A stretch of DNA of 64,000 nucleotides, from contig JADHTB010000003.1 in the NCBI GenBank assembly GCA_016776605.1, positions 295,325 to 359,324 of the forward strand. Reading direction: 5' to 3'. Shown here piece by piece: positions 45,948-54,616 of this stretch; positions within the stretch are counted from its first letter, which is position 1, and every line of letters begins with the position of its first letter. Source of the stretch: Alphaproteobacteria bacterium (GTDB lineage: Bacteria > Pseudomonadota > Alphaproteobacteria > GCA-2731375). The position numbers and the translations under genes are program-made. The notes below the pieces were generated by a model, which saw only the letters and a program-made list of their open reading frames with translations, had not been told where the DNA came from and ran no database searches.

Positions 45948-48071
45948 ATGGCTGCCACGATCATGTTTGCCCGCATCAGTTTTGACCCCGCCCTGCCCTG
46001 GTGGCTGCTGGCCGCCGTCGCCGCCGCCGCCGCCATTATATTGGCGGCTGCTTTCTGGCGCCGTTCTGGCGGCACCACATGGCGCCTGTTGGCCCTGGCG
46101 GCGGCGCTGCTGGCACTGGCCAATCCGTCGCTGGTGCGGGAACAACGCAATCCCATCCCCGATGTCGCCCTGGTGGTGGTGGATCAATCCCTCTCTCAGC
46201 GTATCGCCGGGCGCGGGGAACGGACCGAGGCCGCCCTGCAACGGATCGAGGAAAAGCTGCGCGGCCGGTCCGATCTGGAAATGCGGGTGGTGCGGGCCGG
46301 CCAGGGCCTTGGCGGCGATGAACTGCTGCCCGACGGCACCCATTTGTTCGGCGCCATCCGCCGGGCCTTGCGCGACGTGCCCAGCCGCCGGGTGGCCGGT
46401 ACGATCATCATCAGCGACGGCCAGGTGCATGACCTGCCCAAACCGGCAGCCGGCGATGATCTGGGCGGCCCGGTCCATCTGTTGTTGAGCGGCCAGCGGA
46501 ACGAGCGCGACCGCCGTCTGGTGGTGGTAAAAGCGCCCAGCTATGGCATCGTGGGCGAAACCCTGCATCTGAGCCTGCGGGTAGAAGACAGCGCCGATGA
46601 CATAGGCGTCAGGGGCGCCAAGGATCGCAATGACAGCGGCGGCCGCACCCGGCTGCGGCTGCGGCGCGATGGCGGTGCGACGGATGGCCTTAGCATGCCC
46701 ATTGGCGTCACCCGCAGCTTTCCCTTCCGCCTCAGCCATGGTGGGGCCACGGTGTTGGAGCTGGAAATTGATCCCGGCCCGGACGAGCTGACATTGAAGA
46801 ACAACCGGGCCGTACTGATCATCAACGGCGTGCGGGAACGCTTGCGGGTGTTGCTGGTTTCGGGCGAACCCCATGCCGGCGAGCGGACCTGGCGCAACAT
46901 TTTAAAATCCGATCCATCCGTCGATCTGGTGCATTTCACCATTCTCAGGCCGCCCCATAAACAGGACGGCACGCCGATCAACGAGCTTTCCCTGATCGCC
47001 TTTCCCACTCGCGAACTGTTTCGGGACAAGCTGGACGATTTTGATCTGATCATCTTTGACCGCTACCGCCAGCGGGGCGTACTACCAGGTATCTATCTGC
47101 AGAATGTCGCGCAATATGTCCGTCGGGGCGGCGCGGTATTGACCGCCGTGGGGCCTGATTTCGCCACGCCCATAAGTCTGGCGCGCACGGCACTGGGGGC
47201 GATCCTGCCCAGCCGGCCCACGGGCAATGTGCAAGAGATCGGCTTTCGCCCCCTACCCACCGCCAAGGGCCGGCGCCATCCGGTCACGGCCACGTTGACC
47301 GGGATTGGCGATATCGGAGAGGTACCCGCCTGGGGCCGCTGGTTCCGCCAAATCGATGTCACCGGGGTCAAGGGCGATGTGCTGTTGCGCGGCGCCGCCA
47401 ACGGTCCGCTGCTGATCACCGCGCGGGTTGAGAACGGCCGGGTGGCGCAATTGTTGTCGGATCATGCCTGGCTGTGGACCCGTGGTTTCGAAGGCGGTGG
47501 ACCGCAGGCGGAATTGTTGCGCCGCATCGCCCATTGGCTGATGCAGGAGCCGGACCTGGAGGAAGAGGATCTGCGGGCCCGCGCCCATGGCAATCAATTG
47601 TTGATCCAACGGCGCAGCCTGACGCCGGCCAGCGGCCCGGTCCAGATCACCACGCCGTCCGGCGAGGTCCGCGGCATCACCCTAAAAGACAATGGCCGGG
47701 GCGTAGAGGCCGGCACCTTGGCGGTGGCCGAGCCGGGTCTTTACCGATTGCATGACGGCGCCCACACGGCAATCGCGGCGGCCGGTGACATCAACCCCCT
47801 GGAATATGCCGACATGCGCACCTCGTCCGCCCCCTTGCAGCCCCTGTTGCAACAAAGCGGCGGCGGCGCCTTCTGGCTGGTCGACGGCATGCCCGACATC
47901 CGGGCGGTGAAGCCGGACCGCATCAGCCACGGGCGCGGCTGGCTGGGCCTGCGCGCCAGCGGTGAATACACGGTCAGCGGCGTGGAACAGACGCCCCTGT
48001 TGCCCGGCCTATTGGTGCTGATCCTGTTCCTTGGACTGACCATGCTGGCCTGGCGGCGCGAAGGCCGGTAA
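45948..48071 (+). CDS. Large membrane protein of the moxR cluster
   Basis: 707 residues with two N-terminal membrane helices (PWWLLAAVAAAAAIILAAAF and LLALAAALLALANPSL), a long soluble region that starts like a VWA domain (VALVVVDQSLSQR) and includes a glutamine-amidotransferase-like fold region (LLVSGEPHAGERTWRNIL), and one C-terminal helix (GLLVLILFLGLTMLAW). This is the usual last member of the MoxR-DUF58-DUF4159 cluster in alphaproteobacteria; its role is unknown. It starts 6 nt after DUF4159 and converges with the selenoprotein gene 13 nt away. Confidence 0.82.
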   Translation: MAATIMFARISFDPALPWWLLAAVAAAAAIILAAAFWRRSGGTTWRLLALAAALLALANPSLVREQRNPIPDVALVVVDQSLSQRIAGRGERTEAALQRIEEKLRGRSDLEMRVVRAGQGLGGDELLPDGTHLFGAIRRALRDVPSRRVAGTIIISDGQVHDLPKPAAGDDLGGPVHLLLSGQRNERDRRLVVVKAPSYGIVGETLHLSLRVEDSADDIGVRGAKDRNDSGGRTRLRLRRDGGATDGLSMPIGVTRSFPFRLSHGGATVLELEIDPGPDELTLKNNRAVLIINGVRERLRVLLVSGEPHAGERTWRNILKSDPSVDLVHFTILRPPHKQDGTPINELSLIAFPTRELFRDKLDDFDLIIFDRYRQRGVLPGIYLQNVAQYVRRGGAVLTAVGPDFATPISLARTALGAILPSRPTGNVQEIGFRPLPTAKGRRHPVTATLTGIGDIGEVPAWGRWFRQIDVTGVKGDVLLRGAANGPLLITARVENGRVAQLLSDHAWLWTRGFEGGGPQAELLRRIAHWLMQEPDLEEEDLRARAHGNQLLIQRRSLTPASGPVQITTPSGEVRGITLKDNGRGVEAGTLAVAEPGLYRLHDGAHTAIAAAGDINPLEYADMRTSSAPLQPLLQQSGGGAFWLVDGMPDIRAVKPDRISHGRGWLGLRASGEYTVSGVEQTPLLPGLLVLILFLGLTMLAWRREGR

Positions 48072-48084
48072 GGGCCGCGGGCCG

Positions 48085-49185
48085 CTACGTCGGCATGCCC
48101 GCCATGTCCACCGGCGGATAGTAATAATCATCCCCCAGGGCATCCACGCGTTGCCAAAATTCGGGTCCGGCCGCCAGACCGGTTTCGTTGGGTTCCGCTC
48201 CCTGGCGCCAGATATTCCACGAGGTTGGATGCAGGCGCGCGGCTTCGGCCAGATGTTCCCGGCCCTCGGCCGCCCGGTCCTGGCGTAACAGAAACTGGCC
48301 CAGGCGGAAGTGGCAATGCGCCTGAGAAATTTCAGCGTTTGGCGTCACCGTTTGGGCGCGGGCCTGATCGGCGGCGAAAACATGGCTGCTTGCCGGGCCC
48401 AACAACGCCCAGTCGCGGACCGCGTTGACATAAGTGGCCTTGGCCTGGGCCGCAGTGGCCATTTTGTCTTCCGGCACGGTCATGGTTTTCCGGTCCAGGG
48501 AACGAAAGGCCTCGTATGCACCGGCGTTTTCTGCCGGCCGCACGATGCGGCCACCTTCGTCGATCCAGACCGCCTGAGGCACATTGACCATGTTGTATAA
48601 TTCCGCCAGGCGATGGTCCCGGTCGATCAACGCCGGATAGCTTGGCGCGGCAGCCTCGATCCAGGGCCGGGCCGCGTCTGCCCGGCTGTCCATGGCGACG
48701 GCGATGATGATGAAGTTCCGGTCTTGTAATTCGTCGTAGAGTTTTTGCCACACGGACAAATCGTTACGACAGCCTCACCAGGATGCCCAGGTGGCGAGCA
48801 GAACCTTTTTGCCGCGATAATCCGACAGGCTATGGGCCGTGCCGTGCAAATCCGGCAAGGTGAAATCCGGGGCTTCCAGGGACCGCAGACTGGCGGCCCG
48901 GTCATCGGCGGCTTCGCCCAAGACCCAGACATCGCCGTCCCCGCTGTGGGCTGCCGGCATACCCAGATGCGCCCAGAAGGCTGCAAGATTGACCCTGTCA
49001 TCGGCCACGAAGGCCGCCTCCCGGCCCTTCGGCACCGGCACACAAACATCGCCCCGGCAAAGCCCTTCGGGGCGCAATGACCACCCCGTTGCCGCCGCCG
49101 CCTGGTCCGGGGTCAGCCACAGGCCGTCCCCTGCTCCGGTCGTCACGGTGAATTCGCCTAAATCCGTAAGTACAGTCGCCATCAT
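48085..49185 (-). CDS. Redoxin-domain selenoprotein (WASWUGC)
   Basis: 366-residue thioredoxin-fold protein, split in the track into 48775..49185 and 48085..48759 because of an in-frame TGA at 48777-48775. Read as Sec137 it gives LLATWASWUGCRNDL, where thioredoxin/ResA proteins have WCxxC or WC-x-C. The same frame continues through VWQKLYDEL, IIIAVAMDSRADAARPWI and VPQAVWIDEGGRIVR, an intact redoxin core with the cis-Pro region. A roughly 100-residue N-terminal extension and a C-terminal TPR-like helical tail flank it. There is no signal peptide, so it is cytoplasmic. A SECIS-like hairpin follows the UGA. It is last in an MFS-cupin-VOC operon. A frameshift or nonsense pseudogene is much less likely. 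Confidence 0.9.
48733..48770 (-). promoter_or_regulatory. Predicted bacterial SECIS element in the redoxin gene
   Basis: Minus-strand lower stem GTCGTA/TACGAC encloses an apical stem TTTGTC/GGCAAA (one G-U pair) with loop CGTGT, at 48760-48744. The apical stem starts 14 nt after the UGA. The loop is nearly identical to the selD loop (CGTGCT). Confidence 0.78.
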
Positions 49186-49214
49186 TCAATTCCCCCATCG
49201 AATAAGCCGTAAAA

Positions 49215-49751
49215 TTAACCGCCTATCATTTGCCGCATGGTTGCCCGGCGCGCGGCGCCGGTCGCGAAACCTTCCTTGCTCCGGCACAGGGCCTCGGTCT
49301 CGGCCATGATCTGGTCATTTGAATGGTCCAGATCAAAGGGCTCCCCCATGGGCTGGGGGATGTGCCAGGGCGAATGCACATAGACCTCGATTGTGTTCTC
49401 CTCAGGGTCGGTGAAATAAATCGACCAGGCATTGCCATGGGTAATCGTGCGCCGGACTTGCATGCCGGCAGCAACAACCCTGTCCCGCATGGTCCGCAAC
49501 TCGTCCAAGGATTTTACCAGGAACGAAATCTGTTGTGCGACGTTGGCCGTCGCCTCATCCGGGCGGCCGCCGATCAGCACCATCTGGTGATGCTCGTCCG
49601 GATTGGCGGACATAAAGGCCATGTCCAGATGAAAACTGGGTGGCGCGCCCGCATCGGTGACGGTCAGGCCAAAGACCTCGGTATAAAATTGCCGCATCTT
49701 GGCCATGTCCCTGACATAGATGCCAACATGGGTAAGCTGTGGTTTGATCAT
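49215..49751 (-). CDS. VOC family protein (extradiol-dioxygenase-like)
   Basis: 178 residues. It begins LTHVGIYVRDMAKMRQFYTEVFGL (first metal His), and has HGNAWSIYFTDPEENTIEVYVHSPWH (second half with the ligand Glu). The C-terminal tail (EALCRSKEGFATGAARRATM) is longer than in the VOC protein at 2897. Homologues include catechol-type dioxygenases and glyoxalases; substrate unknown. It lies 29 nt from both the cupin and the redoxin genes on the same strand. Confidence 0.87.
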   Translation of the reverse strand: MIKPQLTHVGIYVRDMAKMRQFYTEVFGLTVTDAGAPPSFHLDMAFMSANPDEHHQMVLIGGRPDEATANVAQQISFLVKSLDELRTMRDRVVAAGMQVRRTITHGNAWSIYFTDPEENTIEVYVHSPWHIPQPMGEPFDLDHSNDQIMAETEALCRSKEGFATGAARRATMRQMIGG

Positions 49752-49780
49752 TTCCCCGTCCCCTTAATTTGCAGGTGCGG

Positions 49781-50164
49781 CTATTTCTCCGCCGCCCGCA
49801 GATAGCTATCGGTGCCGTCGATCCAATCCTGGCGGGGCGGGGCGAATAATTCGATAACTTCGGCATCCACCAGGACTTCCGCCGAATGGGGCATATCGCC
49901 TGGAATGACCAATATTTCGCCAGCACCGATATGGCGTAGATCCGCGCCGTCCTCGCCAAAACGAAATTCCATTTCACCGGCCAACAGATAGGTGATCTGT
50001 TCGTTCCCGTGCTGGTGTCGCGGCACCGAGACGCCGGCTGCCAGACTGATGCGCGCCATCATCATCTGCTGACCACAGACAAGCCGCCGCTGCATTCCCG
50101 CGCCGACTTGTTCCACCGCCACCTGGTCCAGAACCAGTTTTTGTACTCCGGCCGCCGTCGTCAT
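49781..50164 (-). CDS. Small cupin-domain protein
   Basis: A single-domain beta-barrel of 127 residues. Cupin motif 1 is VPRHQHGNEQITYLLAGEMEFRFG (two His and one Glu ligand), and motif 2 is GEILVIPGDMPHSAEVL (third His). All metal ligands are kept, so a metal-dependent enzyme or ligand-binding protein is expected. It is second in the operon after the MFS gene. Confidence 0.88.
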   Translation of the reverse strand: MTTAAGVQKLVLDQVAVEQVGAGMQRRLVCGQQMMMARISLAAGVSVPRHQHGNEQITYLLAGEMEFRFGEDGADLRHIGAGEILVIPGDMPHSAEVLVDAEVIELFAPPRQDWIDGTDSYLRAAEK

Positions 50165-50187
50165 GGTGCATCCTCCCTGTGGATAAT

Positions 50188-50227
50188 CAGGCTATCATAG
50201 CTTCTGGCAGGCTATCATAGCTCCTGG
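50188..50227. repeat. 20-bp tandem duplication at an MFS gene 3' end
   Basis: CAGGCTATCATAGCTTCTGG and CAGGCTATCATAGCTCCTGG lie back to back (one mismatch). They cover the stop codon of the MFS gene at 50215 and the gap before the cupin gene. Confidence 0.85.
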
Positions 50228-51429
50228 CGCGAGCGCCGCAACAGAATGCCGGCGATCACCATATTGAGCACGTTAAAGGCAACGGCATTGATGAAGGCCA
50301 GCCGGTAGGAGCCGGTCAGATCATATAGCAACCCCGCCAGCCAGCCGCCCAAGGCCATGCCCAAAAGGGTCATCGACAGCACCATGGCAACGCGCCAGCC
50401 GGTCTGGCCCGGCGGGAGATAGCGCCGCACGATGATGGCATAGGAAGGCACGATGCCGCCCTGGCTTAAACCGAACAGGGCCGACATAAGATAAAGGCCG
50501 GTCAGGGTGTCGACAAACATGAATAGAAACAGCGTCAATGCCTGTAGACTGCTGCCCACCAGCAATGTCGACAGACCGCCGATGCTGTCGGATATCCAGC
50601 CGAAAACCAAACGGCTGACGATCCCCGTAGCCAGCATCAGGGCCAACATCTCGGCCCCGCGCTGCGCTGTAAGGCCAAGGTCCGAAGCATAGGCGACAAT
50701 ATGGACCTGGGGCACGGCCATGGCGACGCAACAGGCCACGCCGGCGACGCATAACAGACCCTGCAGGCCATTCGGCGCCAGACTTAGGGGCCGGGTGGCG
50801 GCCACGGTTTCCCCCGCGTCCATTGCCAAGACCGCCACTGGCCGGCGGCGCAAGATCAGGCAAAGGGGCGGCATGGCAAGCAAACAGAAAATGCCGATGC
50901 CGGTATAGGTGGCGCGCCAGTCCGAGGCATCGATGTAATATTGTACAATGGGTGGCCAGACCACCCCGGCCAGATAGTTGCCGCTGGCCACGATGGCCAC
51001 CGCGATACCACGGCGCCGGTGAAACCACAGGGTGGTATCAGCCACCAGCGGCGCGAACACGGCCGCGTTGCCCAGCAAGCCGATCAGCAGGCCCTGGGCA
51101 ATATATAATTGCCAGAGCGCGGTGGCCTGGGCGGCCAGCAAGAAGCCCAGGGCCAGGAAAACCGTTCCCGCCAGGCAGGGCCACATCACCCCGACCCGGT
51201 CGGACCAGCGGCCCATCATGATGCCGCCAAGGCCAAAACCGACCATGGTGGCGGCATAGGCAAGGGAGGCGGATGAACGGCTGGCGCCAAATTCCAGGGC
51301 GATCGGCTTCAGGGCAACGACGATGGCATACATGCCAACAGTGCCCATGGTCATCAAGGTTAGGGAGGCGGCCAGACGGACATAGGCGTAGCGGGATTCG
51401 CCCGCCGCCATGGTGACGTCAACGGCCAT
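50215..51429 (-). CDS. MFS transporter (monocarboxylate/oxalate-formate type)
   Basis: 404 residues with about 12 membrane segments and the loop GGIMMGRWSDRVGVMWP (MFS signature) between helices 2 and 3. The second half begins around GLLCVAGVACCVAMAVPQVHIVAYASDLG, and the layout resembles the monocarboxylate porter/OFA group. It is the first gene of the operon with cupin, VOC and Sec-redoxin, and probably imports an organic acid processed by them; that is inference. Confidence 0.88.
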   Translation of the reverse strand: MAVDVTMAAGESRYAYVRLAASLTLMTMGTVGMYAIVVALKPIALEFGASRSSASLAYAATMVGFGLGGIMMGRWSDRVGVMWPCLAGTVFLALGFLLAAQATALWQLYIAQGLLIGLLGNAAVFAPLVADTTLWFHRRRGIAVAIVASGNYLAGVVWPPIVQYYIDASDWRATYTGIGIFCLLAMPPLCLILRRRPVAVLAMDAGETVAATRPLSLAPNGLQGLLCVAGVACCVAMAVPQVHIVAYASDLGLTAQRGAEMLALMLATGIVSRLVFGWISDSIGGLSTLLVGSSLQALTLFLFMFVDTLTGLYLMSALFGLSQGGIVPSYAIIVRRYLPPGQTGWRVAMVLSMTLLGMALGGWLAGLLYDLTGSYRLAFINAVAFNVLNMVIAGILLRRSRQEL

Positions 51430-51537
51430 GCTGGATCATTCTTTCTGTCTATCCGGCAATTGCCCTGATGAGGCGCACCGAGAGGATTAGCGAATGGCGA
51501 TCATAGCCAATTTGCCGCTGCCGGCGCAGTTAAATTT

Positions 51538-51558
51538 TGTGATAGTTTCGCGATCACA
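51538..51558. promoter_or_regulatory. Near-perfect palindrome, possible operator
   Basis: TGTGATAG-TTTCG-CGATCACA has 7 of 8 matching arm positions and lies in the divergent region between the MFS and ydcF-type genes. The TGTGAT half-sites recall FNR/CRP- or GntR-type operators, but the spacing is not that of CRP. Confidence 0.4.
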
Positions 51559-51596
51559 ATGCCGCCACGGCATAAATACTTCAGGGAATATATGCG

Positions 51597-52403
51597 ATGT
51601 TTTTTTTGGCCGCCAAAATCTTCTGGTTTCTTGCCAAGCCACTGAATTTGATGCTGATCCTGTTGTCGGCGACGACCCTGTTGTCGTGGACACGCTGGCG
51701 GCGGCAGGGCATCTGGCTGGCCAGTGCGCTGACAGTTGGACTTCTGGCGCTGGCGGTTCTGCCCATTGGCGGCTGGCTGCTGGCGCCTCTGGAAAGACAA
51801 TTCCCGCCATTCGTTGGCGCCGAAGGCCCCGTGACCGGCATCGTGCTGTTGGCGGGCAGCGCCGTGAACCTCAATCGTTCCCGCCAGGTCGGCCATGCGA
51901 CCCCCGGCAGCGCGGCCGACCGGCTGGTCGAATTTATCCGCCTGGCGCGGGACTATCCGGAAGCACGGCTGCTGATTTGCGGCGGCAGTGGTAAGGCAGG
52001 CGGCGTTCAGGACGAGCGCTGGGACCGGGAGGCGCCATTGATCGCCGATTATTTGGTTAGCCGGGGCATCGCGCGGGAACGCCTTCTGGTCGAAGCCGCG
52101 TCGCGCGATACCTACGAAAACGCCATGCTGGGAAGCGCCCTGGCCAAGCCAAAAGCGATGGACCGGTGGCTTTTGATCACCTCGGCCTGGCATATGCCCC
52201 GCGCCATGGCGACCTTCCGTGCCTTGAATTGGCCGGTCGTGGCCGCGCCGCCGCCGACCACTTTGGGCGCGCGCGGTACTTTCCGTCTGCGCTTTAACCT
52301 GGGCATTGGCATGCTCAACGTAAAAAGGGCCACACACGAATATTTCGGTTTGCTGGCCTATTGGCTGAAAGGCCGTACCAAGACCTTGTGGCCCGCACCG
52401 TAA
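51597..52403 (+). CDS. YdcF/ElyC-family membrane protein (DUF218)
   Basis: 268 residues. Two N-terminal membrane helices (FLAKPLNLMLILLSATTLL and LASALTVGLLALAVLPIGGWLL) precede a DUF218 domain: GIVLLAGSAVNLNRSRQVG, ARLLICGGSGKAGG, REAPLIADYLVSRGIARERLLVEAASRDTYENAMLG and LITSAWHMPRAMATFRAL. Family members act in envelope or peptidoglycan-precursor homeostasis (ElyC); the enzymatic role is not settled. ATG 51597 has AGGGA upstream. Confidence 0.9.
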   Translation: MFFLAAKIFWFLAKPLNLMLILLSATTLLSWTRWRRQGIWLASALTVGLLALAVLPIGGWLLAPLERQFPPFVGAEGPVTGIVLLAGSAVNLNRSRQVGHATPGSAADRLVEFIRLARDYPEARLLICGGSGKAGGVQDERWDREAPLIADYLVSRGIARERLLVEAASRDTYENAMLGSALAKPKAMDRWLLITSAWHMPRAMATFRALNWPVVAAPPPTTLGARGTFRLRFNLGIGMLNVKRATHEYFGLLAYWLKGRTKTLWPAP

Positions 52404-52509
52404 AATCGGCTTTTCGTGGCGGACATAATTTATTGCTTTCGGGGCTGACGAGCCGGACTAATCGTGCTGCAATGGCGGCGTTATAGGTCCGAATGGGGAG
52501 AAGATTGAG

Positions 52510-53802
52510 ATGATACCAGCCAATGAGCTAACCGCCAGCCAGGCCCGAGAGGCCCTGGACCAGGGCCGGATCAGCGCGAAAGAACTGCTCGCGGCCTGTC
52601 TGGCCCGCATTTCGGAACGGGAAAACATTGTCGGTGCCTGGTGTCATTTAGCCGATGATCTGGCTCTGGCCCTGGCCAGAAGCCTGGACGAGCGCGGTGG
52701 CGATGATGGCGCCCCTTCCGGTCTGCCCCTGTCCGGCCTGCCCGTGGGCGTCAAGGATATTATCGATACCGCCGACATGCCCACGACCTATGGCAGCGCC
52801 GCCTATACCGACCACCGCCCCGAAAGTGATGCCGCCTGTGTCGCCCTGGTGCGGGCGGCGGGGGGCATCGTGCTGGGCAAGACGGTCAGTACGGAATTTG
52901 CCTATTTTCAACCGGGCAAGACCGCCAATCCCCATAATCCGGCCCACACGCCCGGGGGTTCCTCCTCGGGCTCGGCCGCGGCGGTGGCCGATTGCATGGT
53001 ACCGTTTGCTTTTGGCACCCAGACAGGCGGTTCGGTTATCCGCCCGGCCGCCTTTTGCGGCGTTGTCGGCTATAAGGCCTCGTATGGCGCCCTGCCCCTG
53101 TATGGCGTCAAGGCGCTGTCCCATGATCTGGATACCCTGGGCTTTTTTTGCCGCGAAGTGGCCGACATTCACCTGATGCGGGCCGCCCTGGTCGGCGCCC
53201 CAATCGACGCCGCTGCCCCTGATCGCGCGCCCAAAATAGGCTTGTGCCGAACCCATGAGTGGGCGCAGGCGGATCATGACAGCCAGACCGCTGTTCTGAC
53301 CGCCGCCAAAAGCCTGGAAGCCGCCGGGGCAGAGGTGGTGGATATAGATCTTGCTCCGCCCTTCGCCGAGCTGGTGGAGAAGCAAAAGCTGGTAATGGCG
53401 CAAAACGCCGCCCGTGATCTGGCCTTTGAATACAATCAACGGCGCGACCGTCTGAGTTCCCATATCATCGGCTTGATTGAACAGGGCAGGGCGGTGGATT
53501 TCGCCGCCTACCAGGACGCCCTGTCGGCGGCGGTGGCGGGCCGGAGGCTGATGGAGGGCGTGTTTGCGGAGGTGGATGTCCTGCTCTGCCCCAGTGCGCC
53601 GGGAGAGGCGCCAAAGGGACTGCAGGCCACGGGCGATCCCGTATTCAACCGCATCTGGACTTTTTTGGGCAATCCGTGTGTCAATCTACCGGGACACAAG
53701 GGGGGCAATGGACTGCCGGTTGGGGTGCAGGCCGTCGGCGCCCTGGGCCGGGACGAACACCTGCTGGCCCATTGCCGCTGGATGGAAGGGCGGATTTTAT
53801 AG
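52510..53802 (+). CDS. Amidase-signature family hydrolase
   Basis: 430 residues with the Ser-cisSer-Lys triad: Lys in LPVGVKDIIDTADMPTTYGS, and the two Ser in TPGGSSSGSAAAVADCMVPFAFGTQTGGSVIRPAAFCG. It is slightly short for GatA and lacks a gatCB context, so a general amidase acting on small amides or carbamoyl compounds is more likely. GGGGAGAA precedes the ATG. It converges with the nitroreductase gene. Confidence 0.93.
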   Translation: MIPANELTASQAREALDQGRISAKELLAACLARISERENIVGAWCHLADDLALALARSLDERGGDDGAPSGLPLSGLPVGVKDIIDTADMPTTYGSAAYTDHRPESDAACVALVRAAGGIVLGKTVSTEFAYFQPGKTANPHNPAHTPGGSSSGSAAAVADCMVPFAFGTQTGGSVIRPAAFCGVVGYKASYGALPLYGVKALSHDLDTLGFFCREVADIHLMRAALVGAPIDAAAPDRAPKIGLCRTHEWAQADHDSQTAVLTAAKSLEAAGAEVVDIDLAPPFAELVEKQKLVMAQNAARDLAFEYNQRRDRLSSHIIGLIEQGRAVDFAAYQDALSAAVAGRRLMEGVFAEVDVLLCPSAPGEAPKGLQATGDPVFNRIWTFLGNPCVNLPGHKGGNGLPVGVQAVGALGRDEHLLAHCRWMEGRIL

Positions 53803-53831
53803 GGTCATTCCAACTTGCGCCGGCCTGAATA

Positions 53832-54512
53832 TCAGTCCCCGTCAAAGCCGGTGAAGGTCACGATATCATCGTTCGGTGTGCGTTTGGATTTCACCGCGTT
53901 GGCGGAAAATTCATCGTTCGGATAGCCCATGGCGATACAGGTCATGATGGTCTGCCATTCCGGAATCTTCGCATGCTCCCGCACCACGGCGGATTGCATG
54001 ATGCCTTGGCCGTTGATCACCGTGCCCAGGCCCCTGGTCCAGGCGGCCAGAACCAGGCCATAGGTCACCGCACCTAGATCGAAATGGCTGATGGTCGCGG
54101 GTTCAAGGCTTTTGTCATAGGTCATGACAATGGACACCGGCGCATCGAACTGGCGAAAACCGCGCATCACCCAATCCTGGCGCCTTTCCTTGTCATCCCG
54201 CGCGATGCCCATCGCTTCGAAAAGCTGGACGGCGACTTCAATCTGACGCTGGCGGTGGATACCTTCATAGCTGCCATGCACGGGGATCTCGCGCTGAGCT
54301 TCGGCACCGGCCAGCATCCGTTCGGTATTGCCCTGGCGAATACGTTCCAGCGGTTCGCCCGTAATGACATGGAAAAACCAGGGCTGCGTATTCATCGAAG
54401 ACGGTGCGCCTTTGGCGATTTCGATGATTTCCTGAATGACGTCTTTCGGCACCGGGTCAGGTTTATAGCCACGGATACTTCTGCGTTCGCGAACCAGGGT
54501 TTCGAAATCCAT
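53832..54512 (-). CDS. Nitroreductase family protein
   Basis: 226-residue FMN-dependent NAD(P)H oxidoreductase. FMN-binding signatures: VRERRSIRGYKPDPV at the start (Arg-Ser-x-Arg), AKGAPSSMNTQPWFFHVITG, and the C-terminal GLGTVINGQGIM through IAMGYPNDEFSANAVKSKR. It may act on nitro compounds, quinones or enones; substrate unknown. Confidence 0.92.
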   Translation of the reverse strand: MDFETLVRERRSIRGYKPDPVPKDVIQEIIEIAKGAPSSMNTQPWFFHVITGEPLERIRQGNTERMLAGAEAQREIPVHGSYEGIHRQRQIEVAVQLFEAMGIARDDKERRQDWVMRGFRQFDAPVSIVMTYDKSLEPATISHFDLGAVTYGLVLAAWTRGLGTVINGQGIMQSAVVREHAKIPEWQTIMTCIAMGYPNDEFSANAVKSKRTPNDDIVTFTGFDGD

Positions 54513-54576
54513 ACCGATAACCTCACAATAAAATTACGCCTACGAAAGCCGCACGCCTGCCCGAAAAAACACGCGC

Positions 54577-54595
54577 GGATGGCATTTGGCCATCC
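54577..54595 (-). terminator. Possible terminator after the Cys-rich small ORF
   Basis: GGATGGC-loop-GCCATCC on the minus strand is followed 7 nt later by six T residues. The plus strand has no T-run. It lies just downstream of the ORF at 54617-54715. Confidence 0.45.
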
Positions 54596-54616
54596 TTCTA
54601 TCCAACCAAGGCCAAT

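Noticed and set aside
45651-46874. 407-residue minus-strand ORF
   Set aside because: It spans the junction of two real plus-strand genes in antisense and has no recognisable motif.
48085-49185. Two separate genes (136 and 224 residues) or a nonsense-disrupted redoxin
   Set aside because: Both ORFs are in the same frame, join in the middle of the thioredoxin active-site motif, and are followed by a hairpin like that of selD. Sec insertion explains all of this.
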